Shown here piece after piece: positions 49,110 to 61,159 of a DNA stretch of 64,000 bases. A program made the position numbers and the translations under genes. Below the pieces are notes generated by a model. The model was not told the origin of the DNA. It ran no database searches and saw only the letters and a list, made by a program, of their open reading frames with translations. The DNA is from Delphinapterus leucas. Taxonomy: Eukaryota; Chordata; Mammalia; Artiodactyla; Monodontidae. The stretch is from contig NW_022098072.1 of the NCBI RefSeq assembly GCF_002288925.2, positions 22,489,489 to 22,553,488 on the forward strand. The letters are read 5' to 3'. Every line of letters starts with the position of its first letter. Position 1 is the first letter of the stretch.

Positions 49110-49850
49110 CTACCGTTTTCTTTTCTTTTTTTTTCTTTTTTACTGCAGTTGTACAAATTTGCCATGCTCTAAGATAGTGTCTCCTCGACTGATGTTATGT
49201 AAGACTTCAATAGCTGTGCTCTCCCCTCTCTCCCCTGCCAAAAAAGTTCTGGGCTCAAGTAAGTTTGGAAATCCTGAGTTGAACAGGTTTCTTGATTACA
49301 TCTCAGAGCCCTTAGCATGCTAAGGTATGCTATGGCCCTCCAGCAACCTTTCCTAAATATATTTGACCATGGAATCCTCCCCCTTCCAAAGCAGAGCTTC
49401 CAGTAATATTTGCAGGTACCAGTATTCTGTGCAACATGATTTGGGGAAGAAATACTACTCTCAAGACAGCCTACATGTTCTATGTTGAACAGACACATAC
49501 ATTTACTAGATAAGCTATACAATAAACATTAAACAACATTGGATCTTTTGAAATAGCAGGCTTATATGGAACCATAGTGCTAACGTCTACGGACAATTTC
49601 TCTTCTAACAGGTTTCACAAAGAAGACAGGGCCTTTGCTTTATTAGCTCTCATTCTCCCCTCCTCCTTATCCCTGTCTTTAGGGTCCTTGCTATCCAGGT
49701 TTCCTTGGTAAGGCAGAGGAAGCAAGGATGATGAAACATAAAAGGATCTATGTAAGTGAACAGGACCATGGGGAAGCAGGATAAACAAGATGTTTATCCA
49801 CAGTGGCTGGAAACTGTCACTAGAGGAGTAGGTTAGTTAAAGAAAGGGAC
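49110..49850. other. no recognisable feature
   Basis: A T/C-rich run at 49115-49142, then ordinary intronic sequence. The minus-strand open frame at 49169-49522 shows no family resemblance. Confidence 0.4.
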
Positions 49851-49854
49851 CTAG

Positions 49855-50068
49855 GGCTTCCCTGGTGGCACAGTGGTTGAGAGTCCGCCTGCCGATGCAG
49901 GGGACACGGGTTCGTGCCCCGGTCCGGGAAGATCCCACATGCCGCGGAGCGGCTAGGCCCGTGAGCCATGGCAGCTGAGCCTGCGCGTCCGGAGCCTGTG
50001 CTCCGAAACGGGAGAGGCCACAACAGTGAGAGGCCCGCGTACCGCAAAAAAAAAAAAAAAAAAAAAAA
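49855..50068 (+). mobile_element. CHR-type SINE, short subtype, long A-tail
   Basis: Plus orientation with an uninterrupted A-tail of 24 bases, which suggests a recent insertion. Flanks AAAGGGACCTAG and AAAGGGGAGCTAG form an imperfect duplication. Confidence 0.93.
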
Positions 50069-50514
50069 GGGGAGCTAGATTAGTGCTAATCAAGGAGAAT
50101 ATAGTTTCACCTCAGAAACGCATGCATGAAGCTCACAACAGCAGGAAGTCAAGCAGATCTAGAGTAAGATAGCAAGGGAAAGTGTAAAAGGTCGCGAGAC
50201 ACTGTTCATGCCTGAAAAGAGAGCCGGCTAGTTAAAAAGCAACGTACTAGCCACAATACGCTGCATGAGACTGCCTTGTAGTGCTTTATTCTAAGGTTCT
50301 TTGTACCTAACAAAATTCCTTTGAATGAGGCCTAAAACAGACATATCTTTAATCAAAACCTCTAAAGAATGTTAATTTGACTTCATATATATTTTCACCA
50401 ATGTTTTATAATTTTTATAAGTACAAAATAACAATGTTGAAATAAAGTTTCCTTTGATTTTAAAATTTTTACTTTGGTAATATTTTACTAAGAAGGATTA
50501 TAATCATACTGCAT

Positions 50515-51185
50515 ATTCTTTTTTTTAACTGGGATAAAATTTATATAACACAAACTTTACCATTTTAAAGAATATAATTCGGTGACTTCAAGTACATTCA
50601 TTCATAATGTTGTGCAACCATCACCACTATCTAATTCCAGAATATTTTCATCATCCCAAAAGAAATCCCATACCCATTAAGCAGTTACCCCCCACTCCTC
50701 CCTCATCCCAGCCCCTGGCAACCATTAACCTGCTTTCTGTCTCTATGGATTTGCCTCCTCTGGACTTTTCATAAAATGAAATCATCTAATATGTGGCTTT
50801 TTGTGTCTGGCTTCTTTCACTTAATGTTATTAAGGTTCATCCATACTGCAGCAAGTATCAGTACTTTACTCGTTCTCATAGGTGAATAATATTCAATATA
50901 TAGATACACCACATTTTGTTTATCCATTAATCAGCTGGTAGACATGTGAGTTGTTTCCACATTTTGGCTATTATGAATAATGCTACTATAAACATTTGTG
51001 TACAAGTTTTTGTTTGAACACCTGTTTTCAGTCCTCTTGGGTATATACATAGGAGTGGAATTGCTGGGTTGTACGGTAATTCTATGTTTAACTTTTTGAA
51101 GAACCACCAAAATATTTTCCACAGCATCTACACTATTTTACATTCCCACCAGCAGTGTATGAGGGTTCCAACATCCACATCTTCA
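50515..51185 (-). mobile_element. old L1 (L1M-like) fragment, antisense
   Basis: Reverse complement of an L1M 3' UTR plus ORF2 end: 'aactttaccattttaaag', 'ggctattatgaataatgcta', 'ggagtggaattgctgggt'. Paralogous to 21125-21745. Confidence 0.8.
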
Positions 51186-51189
51186 CCGA

Positions 51190-52200
51190 CAGTTATTATT
51201 TTCCTTTTATTATTATTGTTGTTATCATTCTACTGGATATGAAATGGTATCTCACTGCGGCTTTGATTTCATAATATCTAACTTATCAAATAGTAGCTTA
51301 CTAAGTGAGACTCAACATTATGTTAGTAGGTTAATGGGGTCAAAATTAACTTGGTCATTTAAACTCAGCCAATATTTTTTGAACATTCTTATATACAAGA
51401 CACAGTGTAAGCTTTAAGTACTTAATTAATTAAAAGTCTAACGAATCTTTAATGTCTTTACAATGGTGCTATCATTCATTTTGTGTGTTCAGCTCCTTGG
51501 CAAAAACTTTATTTAAATGATCATCAAATCTCTGAACCTTGAAATGTCATGCAATTTGCTTTTCATAGCATTTTTATATGATTAAGTAATAAACCAAAAA
51601 CAATGGAACATCTTTCTTTCATAAGAATAATTTTAAAGTATTTTTGGATTGTAAATATTTTTATATTAGCATCCTAAAATAGTTGGCACTACTCAGTGAC
51701 ATTCTTCATGAACAAAAGCATATTACATTTATTAAGAAAGCATACATTTTCTCTATGGAAGGAAGTGTAACAATACTAATTGTGTTTTTAATCCATGGGG
51801 ACCATTAAGTTGAGTTACATAAATAATATTGTAACTTCTCTTCTGAGCTTGGGATAGGCAGATAATGAAAAATATATATAAGGTAATTAATTTACAGATG
51901 TAAAATGTTTCCTTAATTCCACATCTAACACTTAACTTTTAAGAATTTTTTAAAAATTTAAATAATACTAAAGTAAATTTGTGATTACAAATTTACCAAC
52001 ATATTTATCATTTTTATCAGAGTATTTAACATATTACACCATAGAATTAATAAGCACTCTCTCTGTATAAAAAAATAAGCCAAGCCATAAAACTCATACT
52101 TCATCTATTTATAAAAAGTATCCATCACTGGACCATCTGTGAGTTCAAGCATTTTATTAAACTTTAATTTGAAAATCATGACAAAGAAGAATATCTAATG
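51190..52200. other. no recognisable feature
   Basis: Very AT-rich intronic sequence; no gene or clear repeat. Confidence 0.45.
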
Positions 52201-52204
52201 AATG

Positions 52205-52295
52205 ACATGGGAACAGTGTGCACTGTGTAATCCCAGGTAATGCTGGTGCTGAGGATTCAGTAAACACACTGTGAGAACCACTACCCTAGATCACT
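52205..52295 (-). mobile_element. MER5A-like fragment
   Basis: 'cccaggtaatgctggtgctga' and 'actgtgagaaccactaccct' read as the reverse complement of a MER5-type hAT miniature end. Confidence 0.4.
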
Positions 52296-52599
52296 GCAAA
52301 GAGTCTTCCTACAGAAAGATCCATTTAGAGAAGTATAAAATAATCTTTCTAGAATATTTAGTCAGACATGCCTAGGATAGTCGCAGGCTTCGACAGACTC
52401 CTCAAGATAAACAGGAAACAGGGGCTCAAGTGTATCACTCCACAAAGTCTACATATTTCTCAAAACAACACTTTAAATCCTTTGGTGGAATAAAACAGAC
52501 AATCAATCAATAAGAACTTAGAACTCTGTACATATTATACACTTCAACTAACATTTACAACAGCACTCTGGAAATCTGAGATGGAGAAATAAATCTTGT

Positions 52600-53925
52600 T
52601 TCAAGTCTTTGATTCCATTAGAAAATAACTCTTGTTTTCAAGACTCTCATTTTTTGATTCTTCCTGTTGAACACATTTTAAACATTGAATATGAAGAGAC
52701 AAAAAAGGAAGATTCCCAGGTGCCAGGAACAAAGAGAGAAACTGAATCAGAGCCAAAAGAAGGAGCTGATATGAAAAGCCCATGGGGATTTGAGACCTGG
52801 AAACAGGCCCTAGAAGCTGGGGTTCTAAATTTGTACTCAAAAACAGAAGATGATGTCTTAGTTGTGTATGTTTGAGGCACTGGAACGAGCCTCCTCCACA
52901 GAGCCCAGAGCCTATGAAGAACAACAGTGAGAAGCTGGTGAAAAGAGGACTAGAAAAACTCTATCCAATGGCTTTAGTGAAGCAGTAAGAAGTGTGCTGC
53001 ATGTCCTGGGCCTTGTGTTGTGCAGTATGTAGAACACATGAAAGGCAAAGAGAAACCTTAAAATCAGAGAGAAAACAGATTTCCTAGAAAGGCAAGACCA
53101 TTACACTGACAGCAGACATCACATCAGCAGTAAACAAGGCCAGAGGACCATGAATCTTCAAAGTGCTGAAAAAACTAACTTCTAATTCTATATCCAGCTA
53201 AATTCTATTTCAAAACTGAGGGCAAAATAGACATTTTTGGTCAAAGTCCCCCCAAAAAATTGTCGTTAAGCCCTTGATGAAAAAAAACACTAAAAATATA
53301 CCTCAATAAGGAGTGTGCACAAAAAAGAATTATGTAAGTAAATCTAAATAAGCCCTGACTGTAAAGAAACTAAAACTATACAAAGTTGGGGGGGGGCGGT
53401 GGTTAAATTAAAAAACGGTAGAACTAAAATAATAGAGAGAAATAACAGGAGGGAGAGAGCTAAGTTAAAGAGTTCTAAAGTTCTTGTACTACTTGGAGGA
53501 AGCTGGAAAAACTTGAGAATTTAAGTCAAATATGTGTGTAAAAATGCAAGAGTAATTATAATTACTAAATCAGAAAGAATATGTTATTTCCAAATCAGAA
53601 GTCTAGAAAAAAAGGGAACAAGGAAAACTCGATCCATACTTCAGAAGTCAGAAAAGAAGGGGGAAAAAATCAAAGCATGGGACATAGAAAACATGAGAAT
53701 AAGACAGAAATAAATCTAAATATACAAATAAGCACATTAATGTAAACAGATTAAATTCTCCCAACTCAAAAAGGATGCCTAGATTAGAAAGGATATTAAA
53801 GTTAAAAGAGAATTAAAAATAATTCCACTTTAAAATTCGTGAATCACTATATTATACACCTGAAATTTATATAATATTGTACATCAACTCTACCTCAATA
53901 AAAAAAATAATTTTTAAAAATTATA
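52600..53925 (+). repeat. old L1-derived sequence (probable)
   Basis: 'caagaccattacactgacagcag', 'tatatccagctaaattc' and the terminal 'tatacacctgaaatttatat' with 'ctcaataaaaaaaa' resemble old L1 5' and 3' parts. The open frame at 52609-52875 shows no known domain and is treated as chance. Boundaries and continuity are uncertain. Confidence 0.4.
53383..53402. repeat. G-rich low-complexity tract
   Basis: A G homopolymer run ending in GGCGGTGG. Confidence 0.8.
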
Positions 53926-53929
53926 GTTC

Positions 53930-55430
53930 CACAAAAATCCATTTCAATGAGAAGGGTGTTACTGTTTCTCGGGAATAAAGAGCTAGAATAGTAAGCAGAA
54001 TGGTTTTTTAACGTGCCAGTGGTTTAACAATCTGATAGATTACAAGTGTTCTGAAAATCCTGATTCATGAAGCTATGTAGCAGCAAATGGAATCAGAATC
54101 CCCCAGTGCTTTGAGACTTGTTCTTTGGAGAATCAATGAACTTCTCTGCAATAGAAAACAACCTTACATTGCACTCCCATTTCAAAAGAAGCTTTTGACA
54201 AGGCAGTGATTCAGGGCCCTGACTGGGATAAAGTGTGACTTTCAAGACACTGGACAAGACTTCTTTCAGGATCTTTGGCAGAGTCTCTGATGCTAATGTA
54301 AAAGCAATGATTCATAGAGACCTATGGAGCGTCTTCCTTCACCAAAACCGCAAAACCAGATGTGTTACCAGGTACCCCATCAGCTTTGATGGCAAGCCAC
54401 TTTTCACTGTTTTATCTCTCAATGGTCTTTCCAGTTCCCAAAATGAGTTCACAAAACAAGAATTCTTGATGGCATCAGCATGCACTTAAAGGACAAAAAA
54501 GAGAAACTAGCTTCACTAAGTATCATCAGAACTCATTCGGTTACATGCTGGAAGAAAATAGCATAAGTGCTGACTCTTTTAAAAGTTTGTTTGAGGGACT
54601 ACCAGGAAAAGAATGTCCATGATTCTAGAAGAGGCCCTCGTTGTTCTGCTCTTGCCCACAAACCATCCAGAGTTCAGAGGGCTTCACCCAGGCCTCCCCA
54701 ATCTTACTGCTACTTTAGCTTACAAGATTTTTAAGATAAGGCTTTTGTGTTGGGACAAATCCAAATTTAGGTAAGGTTCCAACCTTTTCAAATTAAGCTA
54801 CCTTCTTGTCAAAACAATTTCACACTGTCCAGTAAGCTTTCTATCTGGGCAGACATAGGGGCGTCTTCAGCTTTGCAGGCTTCCGGCTTCCATTAGCAAG
54901 AACCTTGTCAGATGAGAGAAAGCTCAGCTCTGTAACCCTGCACCCTCAATCTTTTAGAGTAAGACCAAAAGACGCGCAAGTTTTGCCCTACTTTCTTTTT
55001 CTTTTCTCTACTTTTTCCCTTTTTTTTACTGTAGTCTTTTTTTTCCATTTAAACTAGACTCTGCATAAATACAGATGACATAGTAAAGTTTATTGATTCT
55101 TATCAATGGGAAACTGTTCAATATAGTCGCCTATACATGAAGCAACAATGAAAACTACACATAATCTAAATGGAAACACTAATGATCCATGAACCCTGTA
55201 CTTGTGTAAAGTAAGGGAAGGGAAAAAAATACCTATACAGTTTTGACTTAAGGAGAAAAAAAGCTTTAAAAAGGCAATTTTCAAAGTAACAGAAAAATGT
55301 ATTTTTAAAACCCTTTTTTTGTTTGTTTTCAACCTTCAGTTCACAAACTCCTAAAGTCCTAAAATCCATTCATGGATAAAGAATTCCTGATCTCTTACCT
55401 TTAAAGTCATAAAATATGGATTTGCAACCA
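53930..55430. other. unassigned stretch with possible decayed coding remnant at 54235-54620
   Basis: No repeat recognised. An open frame of 84 codons at 54235-54489 is followed, in a different frame at about 54490-54620, by protein-like text (FGYMLEENSISADSFKSL). I could not match either piece to a family. It may be a frameshifted old pseudogene or chance. Confidence 0.2.
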
Positions 55431-55439
55431 AAAACAATA

Positions 55440-56090
55440 CTGGCAAATATTGGACTTGACTACAATAGGCAGAATGTATTTTCCAAAGATGGCCACGACA
55501 GTAACTCTGGTACTACATGCTCTTCTAGAACTTGCCACTCTCCCAGCAAGAGATGACATCTATCTGGGTATGCATATGATCACTTGTAACCACCAATGCA
55601 GTGAGTGAAAGTGACAATGCATAGCTTTTGAGGTTACCATGTTGTGCAGAAGCAAGGCCACATGTAGGCACTGTGGTCAACAGTCCTAGCCTCTTCAAGT
55701 GCTCCCAGGCCAAGTGCCAGACATGGTGGTGAACAAACCTTCAAATTATCAAATAATTTTTCAAATTATTCCAGCCCAGGACTTCCCTGGCGGTCAAATG
55801 GTTAAGACTCTGTGCTTCCACTGCAGGGGGCTCGGGTTTGATCCCTAGTCAGGGAACTAAGAGCCTGCATGCCTCGCAGCCAAAAAAAACAAAAAACAAA
55901 TTATTCCAGCCCCAGCAGTTGATCCCAACCTTCAAGTCTTCCCAACTGAAACCCCAGCCATCATACAACTGAGAAAACCATCCCTACTGCGCCCTTTTGG
56001 AGTCCCCAACTCACAGAATCCATGTACATAATAAAAACGGTTTTTATGCCACTAAGTTTTGGAATGGGTGTTAAGTAGCAATACTAACTG
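55440..56090 (+). repeat. old LTR-like repeat, split by a SINE
   Basis: 'ccactctcccagcaagagat' at 55536 and the ending 'tttttatgccactaagtttt' at 56042 are phrases of an old mammalian LTR-like repeat in plus orientation. The SINE at 55778-55896 interrupts it. Family name uncertain. Confidence 0.45.
55778..55896 (+). mobile_element. older short tRNA-derived SINE
   Basis: Plus orientation: 'acttccctggcggtcaaatg' head, 'ccctagtcagggaactaag' body, A-rich tail. Perfect 16 bp duplication CAAATTATTCCAGCCC (55762-55777 and 55897-55912). Confidence 0.92.
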
Positions 56091-56321
56091 GAATAGCTAT
56101 CTCAGGGGGGAAAAGTTAATCCAATCTCTAAAATTGCATGTTTTTTTAGCCTAAACAAAGTTAGTCTCCCTGTCTTCCAACAAAAGATTGATAAAATTAT
56201 ATATGGGCTTTCTCTTGGGTCTACCACCCAAAATTTTTAAATAACTAAATCAAACTTATACTAGCGACTCCTGATTTTCACAACTGATATTAAAGGCCTT
56301 TTATACTCTTTTTTTATACAC

Positions 56322-56446
56322 TTTTTTTTTTCTTTTTTGGCTGTGCTGCACGGCTTGTGGGATCTTAGTTCCCCGACCAGGGATTGAACCCAGGCCCTCG
56401 GCAGGGAAAGCGCTGAGTCCTAACCACTGGACCGCCAGGGAATTCC
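56322..56446 (-). mobile_element. older short tRNA-derived SINE
   Basis: Minus orientation with a T-rich tail at the left. 'ggatcttagttccccgacc' and 'ccaccgg'-type head ending GGGAATTCC. Short flanking similarity TATACT. Confidence 0.88.
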
Positions 56447-56449
56447 TAT

Positions 56450-57030
56450 ACTTCAACTCTTAAATAAGTCCCACAGAAATTATATGAACAAAGTCATGGC
56501 CACTGGCTCATGCTAGCTAAATTGCTCATATAAATTGTGATACTTCCCCCTGCTGAGTATTAGAGAAATATTATCTCCCCATTACTTAGAAATGATTAAC
56601 AAAGTCCAATAACTCCCAATATGTCTTTTTTACGTAGTCAACATTTGATGGTAATCATTTCTTGCAAAAGCTAAGAGACTAGAAAATATACAAACATTCT
56701 GAACAAACCATTTTTAAAAGGAAATAATAAAAAACTAGCCATTATAAATGCAACAAAGTACATGAAATCTTACTAAAGTGCAATCATTGACTCAAGGCAA
56801 TAGAAACTGGGTCTGAAATACCCTCTCTAGCACTATTATTCAGAAGATCCCTTTTGTCTATTCCAGTATCTGGAAAAAGAGAAGAAAAAACACATATCAA
56901 CAAAACAAGTACATAACCTTGTGAGAGGTAAAATGTATGACTGACCACTGCCCACTGATCCATCCTCCAAGGGACAACAAGGTTGGGTAGCCTACCACCA
57001 CTTCCTTACCAAATCTTAGTGTAATGGTTC
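56450..57030. other. no recognisable feature
   Basis: AT-rich intronic sequence. Confidence 0.4.
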
Positions 57031-57034
57031 TCAT

Positions 57035-57200
57035 TCTAGCCGGAAACATTCTGGAGCAGAGGAGTGATACAATCATATTTATAGTTTAAGAAGATTAATT
57101 CAGTGGCTATATTTAGGATAGGGTGGTAGAAAGGCAAGAACAGACTACTACTGCTAAAGTTTAGGCACAGAGAGATAAGGGCTTAGATAAAGGCAGTAAA
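57035..57200 (+). repeat. ancient mid-repetitive element fragment
   Basis: 'ctggagcagaggagtgataca' and 'aagattaattcagtggctat' match the style of 14690-15400. Confidence 0.35.
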
Positions 57201-57609
57201 AGTAAAATTGGAAAAACTAAGATGAAATACTTCTTGAACAAAAAATTAACAAGATTTGGAAATCAAGTTGGGTAAATCTTGAACTATTACATAAAAGACT
57301 CCTTTCAATAGATGAGAGAAGATATATAGGTAGATAAGATTAATTTTTAGTTTCTGTGCCTGAATTAAATATGAAACTATAGTGCAACATCAGGAAATAT
57401 TAATATACAGGCCCTTTCCTAGCTGGAAAATAAAATATACACAGTCACCTAGACTTCTAAATTATACAGAATGAGGATGGTATCAGCCAGCGGAGTCTTT
57501 GAAAATGGCACTGTGAATATAGAGATGAATAGAGCCAAGTAAGCAAATGCAAAGGGTCTTGACAAAAGCATCCAAAACAGTTAAATCTCCAGCTGATATC
57601 CATCCACTA

Positions 57610-57700
57610 AGTAAGCTACGTTAGGACAGAATTATTATTGTCTGTGTTTTTTTCACTACTGTATCTCCAGCATCTGGAATTTATTGAATGAGCCAGTAAT
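57610..57700 (+). repeat. L2 3'-end remnant
   Basis: 'tattgtctgtgtttttttcac' then 'ctccagcatctggaattt' and 'attgaatgagcc' resemble the L2 end. Confidence 0.45.
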
Positions 57701-57709
57701 TAAAGTACA

Positions 57710-58510
57710 TTAAATACAACCTCCATAAAATATAATCTATGATAGCTTCAAAGGATTTCTTATGGATTCGTAGCTTTCAAAAATTCCAGCAAGAGAATGG
57801 AAACGAAAGAGAATGGTGGCCAAACTAGAACATATGGAATTAGTTCATGCTTTTAGAACCTTGAAAAAGCTAACAAGTCTGAGTTAACAGAAATTAAACC
57901 AAATTTAGAGGGAGAAAACTAAAGTAAATAGAAGAGGAAAACATAGGATTAATAAGCTTACTTATAAACATAATGTCTTTCCCAAACCCTCTTGAAAAAA
58001 ATAATGAATTAAATGCTGAGATGAAACGTAATATTACTAAAGATCAATAGTATTGTAATAGTGATAGTAAGAAGAGCTTAAAATGGATAATATAATTTAT
58101 ACAATTTAAATGTAAAAAGACTTAAAATATCTTGACATTGATTTTACAAAATTGGTAGACCAAATAAATAAATAAATCAGAGGAACAGATCCTGAACAAA
58201 ATCCATCATGCAGCCTAAGAGGTTAGAACATCATTATAAGAGTATTATGGGCTTGCTCTAACAGTCTCATAAGCAGCCTGTAAACTTCGGGATACAGGTA
58301 TTATATTTAAATAGAACTTAAGAATTATTTAACTGAAATCTGGCAGGATTTAAATTTTCTATTTAAACTGTTCAAGTCTAATTAAAAGGGGAAAAATATT
58401 GATTTAATACAAATTCAAAAATGAACTTCTACATAAGCAAGAAACTCACTGGGAAGCTCACTTTACATCAACGTGTAAAATCCTTGGTTACAGTCTGCTT
58501 AAAAATGCTT
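57710..58510. other. no recognisable feature
   Basis: AT-rich intronic sequence without a clear gene or repeat. Confidence 0.45.
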
Positions 58511-58528
58511 TTTAAAAAATAAACTGTT

Positions 58529-58729
58529 GGGCTTCCCTGGTGGCGCAGTGGTTAAGAGTCCGCCTGCCGATGCAGGGGACACGGGTTCGTGCCCCGGTCC
58601 GGTAAGATCCCACATGCTGTGGAGCGGCTAGGCTCGTGAGCCATCGCCGCTAAGCCTGCGTGTCCGGAGCCTGTGCTCTGCAACGGGAGAGGCCACAACA
58701 GTGAGAGGCCTGCGTACCGCAAAAAAATT
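58529..58729 (+). mobile_element. CHR-type SINE, short subtype, young
   Basis: Plus orientation with an A-rich tail and a perfect 14 bp duplication AAAAATAAACTGTT (58515-58528 and 58730-58743). Confidence 0.95.
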
Positions 58730-58849
58730 AAAAATAAACTGTTAAGTTCCAATGGCTTGATTTTATAAATAAACTCTTTCAGGAAGCATTTCTCTTTTTC
58801 AACCCAACTTGTAAAAGATGTAGTTTTTGCCATAAGAAATCGGTAGGGT

Positions 58850-58863
58850 GTTGCTATGGGAAC
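58850..58863. promoter_or_regulatory. X-box-like RFX motif
   Basis: GTTGCTATGGGAAC is close to the palindromic X-box GTTGCCATGGCAAC. It lies outside recognised repeats. A motif match only. Confidence 0.3.
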
Positions 58864-59324
58864 AATATTTTAATATCATTTTAAAACACCAGTAGCTTCA
58901 AAGGACAATGAGGTAAAGAAAAGAGAGGGGGAGAAGTATTTCACAATACTATTGTATTCCTAGTATTTCACAATACAATCATTATAATCATGCTGCAACA
59001 GAGCTTCACATACTTTTTTCATTCTGTACTTTAGAGAGAAAGTATTAGGAGATACTTTAGGAGCTAACAGGAGAGTATTAGCAAAGGCAAATTAACACCA
59101 GCTGTTTTGAGACAGAATAAAGAATAAACAGATGTAATGAGGTCCTTCTCTCAAAAGTTAAAGAAAGGAAAGAATTCTGATGTGAGGTAGAACTACTGAA
59201 GGACTATCCCCACTGATAATCCTGGAAAGCCCTCAGAATCAAAAAATTTGTGTTCTTTCAACTCAAGCCTGGAGAAAATGGGGAAGGGGGAATTGACTAA
59301 AGGAGGTAAGGCCCGAAAATGTTT

Positions 59325-59548
59325 CCCACTTATTGTTATAATGGTTTCCTCTCCCCTCCTCACTTACTTATCCTTTAAAGCCCACCTTAACTATTTTCTT
59401 ACCTATGAAACTTTGAGAACACCTGTCCAAAGTGGCCTCACTCCACTTACTGTACTACTCTTTCAGAATGTATTCAATCACATCACCATAGTACTAATCA
59501 CACTTGAAAATGTGTCTTAGCTCTCTGACTAACATATAAGCTCTGTGA
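59325..59548 (+). repeat. L2-like remnant, split by a SINE
   Basis: 'ctcacttacttatcctttaaag' and 'cttagctctctgactaacatataagctctgtga' follow the L2 end. The text resumes after the SINE at 59903. Confidence 0.6.
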
Positions 59549-59902
59549 TGGCGCTTCCCTGGTGGTGCAGTGGTTAAGAATCCACCTGCCAATGCAGGGA
59601 ACATGGGTTCGAGCCCTGGTCCAGGAAGATCCCACATGCCACGGAGCAACTAAGCCCGTGCACCACAACTACTGAGGCTGTGCTCTAGAGCCCGCGAGCC
59701 ACTACTACCAAGACCACGCAACACAACTACTGAAGCCTGCGCACCTAGAGCCCATGCTCCGCAACAAGAGAAGCCACTGCGATGAGAGGCCCATGCACTG
59801 CAACGAGGGGTGGCCCCTGCTCGCCACAACTAGAGAAAGCCCGCGCACGCAGAAACAAAGACCCAACGCAGCCAAAAATAAAATAAATAAATTTTTTAAA
59901 AA
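59549..59902 (+). mobile_element. CHR-type SINE, long subtype
   Basis: Plus orientation: intact B box GGTTCGAGCCC, 'caactactga' body and AAATAAATAAA tail. Perfect 11 bp duplication AAGCTCTGTGA (59538-59548 and 59903-59913). Confidence 0.95.
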
Positions 59903-59939
59903 AAGCTCTGTGAGGGAAAGAACTATATTATTTGCACAA

Positions 59940-60360
59940 TCTGTTGTACATCATCTTCACCATCCAGATCATCATTGTCTCCTCTCCCTCCTCCTCCTCT
60001 TAGATGTCTCTAGGCATCTCAAATTCAACATGTTAAAAAAGAAAAATCCATCCCTCTGCTCTTCAACCTAGCTCTCTGCTAGGATTCCCCTCTCAAAAAG
60101 AGCCATCACCATCTACTAAACTAGCTGCCAGAGCCAGAGAAATCTAGAAATTCTTGCCACCTACCTCTTCCTCACTACCCGTAGGCGATTCAACAATTTC
60201 TATCAGTTTGACCTCAGAAATATCTCTCAATTTTTTCCACTTCTTTCTATCTCTCCTAGGCTGAATTTCTGCAATAATTTTCTAACTACCCTCCCTATAT
60301 CTTCTTCCTCATCTCCACTCTCATCTATTGACACTAGATGAGAGTAGTAATTTAAAAAAA
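59940..60360 (+). repeat. L2-like LINE interior
   Basis: Pyrimidine-rich sequence with 'aggcatctcaaattcaacatg', 'ctcctaggctgaatttctgc'. Similar in style to the interior at 5475-5800. Confidence 0.45.
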
Positions 60361-60367
60361 CAATCTG

Positions 60368-60507
60368 GGAATCCCTGGTGGTCCAGTGGGTAAGATTCCA
60401 TGCTCCCACTGCACGGGACCTGGGTTCAATCCCTAGTCAGGGAACTAGATCCCGCATGCTGTAACTAAGACCCGGCACAGCCAAATAAATAAATATTAAA
60501 AAAAAAA
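60368..60507 (+). mobile_element. older short tRNA-derived SINE
   Basis: Plus orientation: 'atccctggtggtccagtggg' head, B-box-like GGTTCAATCCC, AATAAATAAATA tail. Flanks share AATCTG. Confidence 0.9.
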
Positions 60508-60514
60508 ATCTGAT

Positions 60515-60915
60515 CACGCCCCAAATCTTTCATACAGTCTACACAGTTCCAAGTGCTGGCCCTGTTTTTTTCTCTTAGGTCATTTTCATCCTCACTTGTC
60601 ATTCCAGACACACTGGCATCCTCTGTACCCTCAAATGTGCCATGCTACCTCATACTTCTTTCTACACAATGTTCCCTCTACTCTGCCTAGTCAGTGCTTA
60701 TTCATCCTTCAAATCCCTGCACGAGCATTACTTCCTTGGGGAAATCCTCCTTGATGCCCTAACTTCAGCTGATATTCTCTTGTTATTCTGCCATGTACTT
60801 TTCCTTAGCTCTTGTCAAACTGTACAAATACTTGTTTATGTAAACATTTGCTTATTAACTATGTTCCCCAACAGGCTTACAGGGCCTAGCACATAGAATA
60901 GCCAAAATATACTTA
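60515..60915 (+). repeat. L2 LINE 3' region
   Basis: 'cttattcatccttcaaatcc', 'cttggggaaatcctccttgat' and 'acagggcctagcacatagaat' follow the L2 order. Confidence 0.65.
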
Positions 60916-60939
60916 CTAAACTAATAATAATAGAATCAA

Positions 60940-61150
60940 ATATTTGATGAACCCTATATACCAGACACTATGCTAAATCTTCCATAAATTAGCTCATTTC
61001 ATCTTCCAAATCCTTATTAGATAAATAATATTATTATCCCTATTTTTTTACAGACAAAGAGAGATTAGTAATTTATCCAAGATCACAGGGCCATTAAGTA
61101 TTAAAAGCTAAGACGGGAACCTCAATCTCTCAAATACAAAAACTCATCCT
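60940..61150 (+). repeat. MIR remnant
   Basis: 'ccagacactatgctaaatc', 'agctcatttcatcttcc' and 'atccaagatcacagggcc' in MIR order. Confidence 0.7.
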
Positions 61151-61159
61151 TTTTACCAT

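Noticed and set aside
52609..52875. 88-codon frame with acidic and Lys-rich text as a possible gene
   Set aside because: It lies in a probable old L1-derived region, has no recognised domain, and its complement is equally open.
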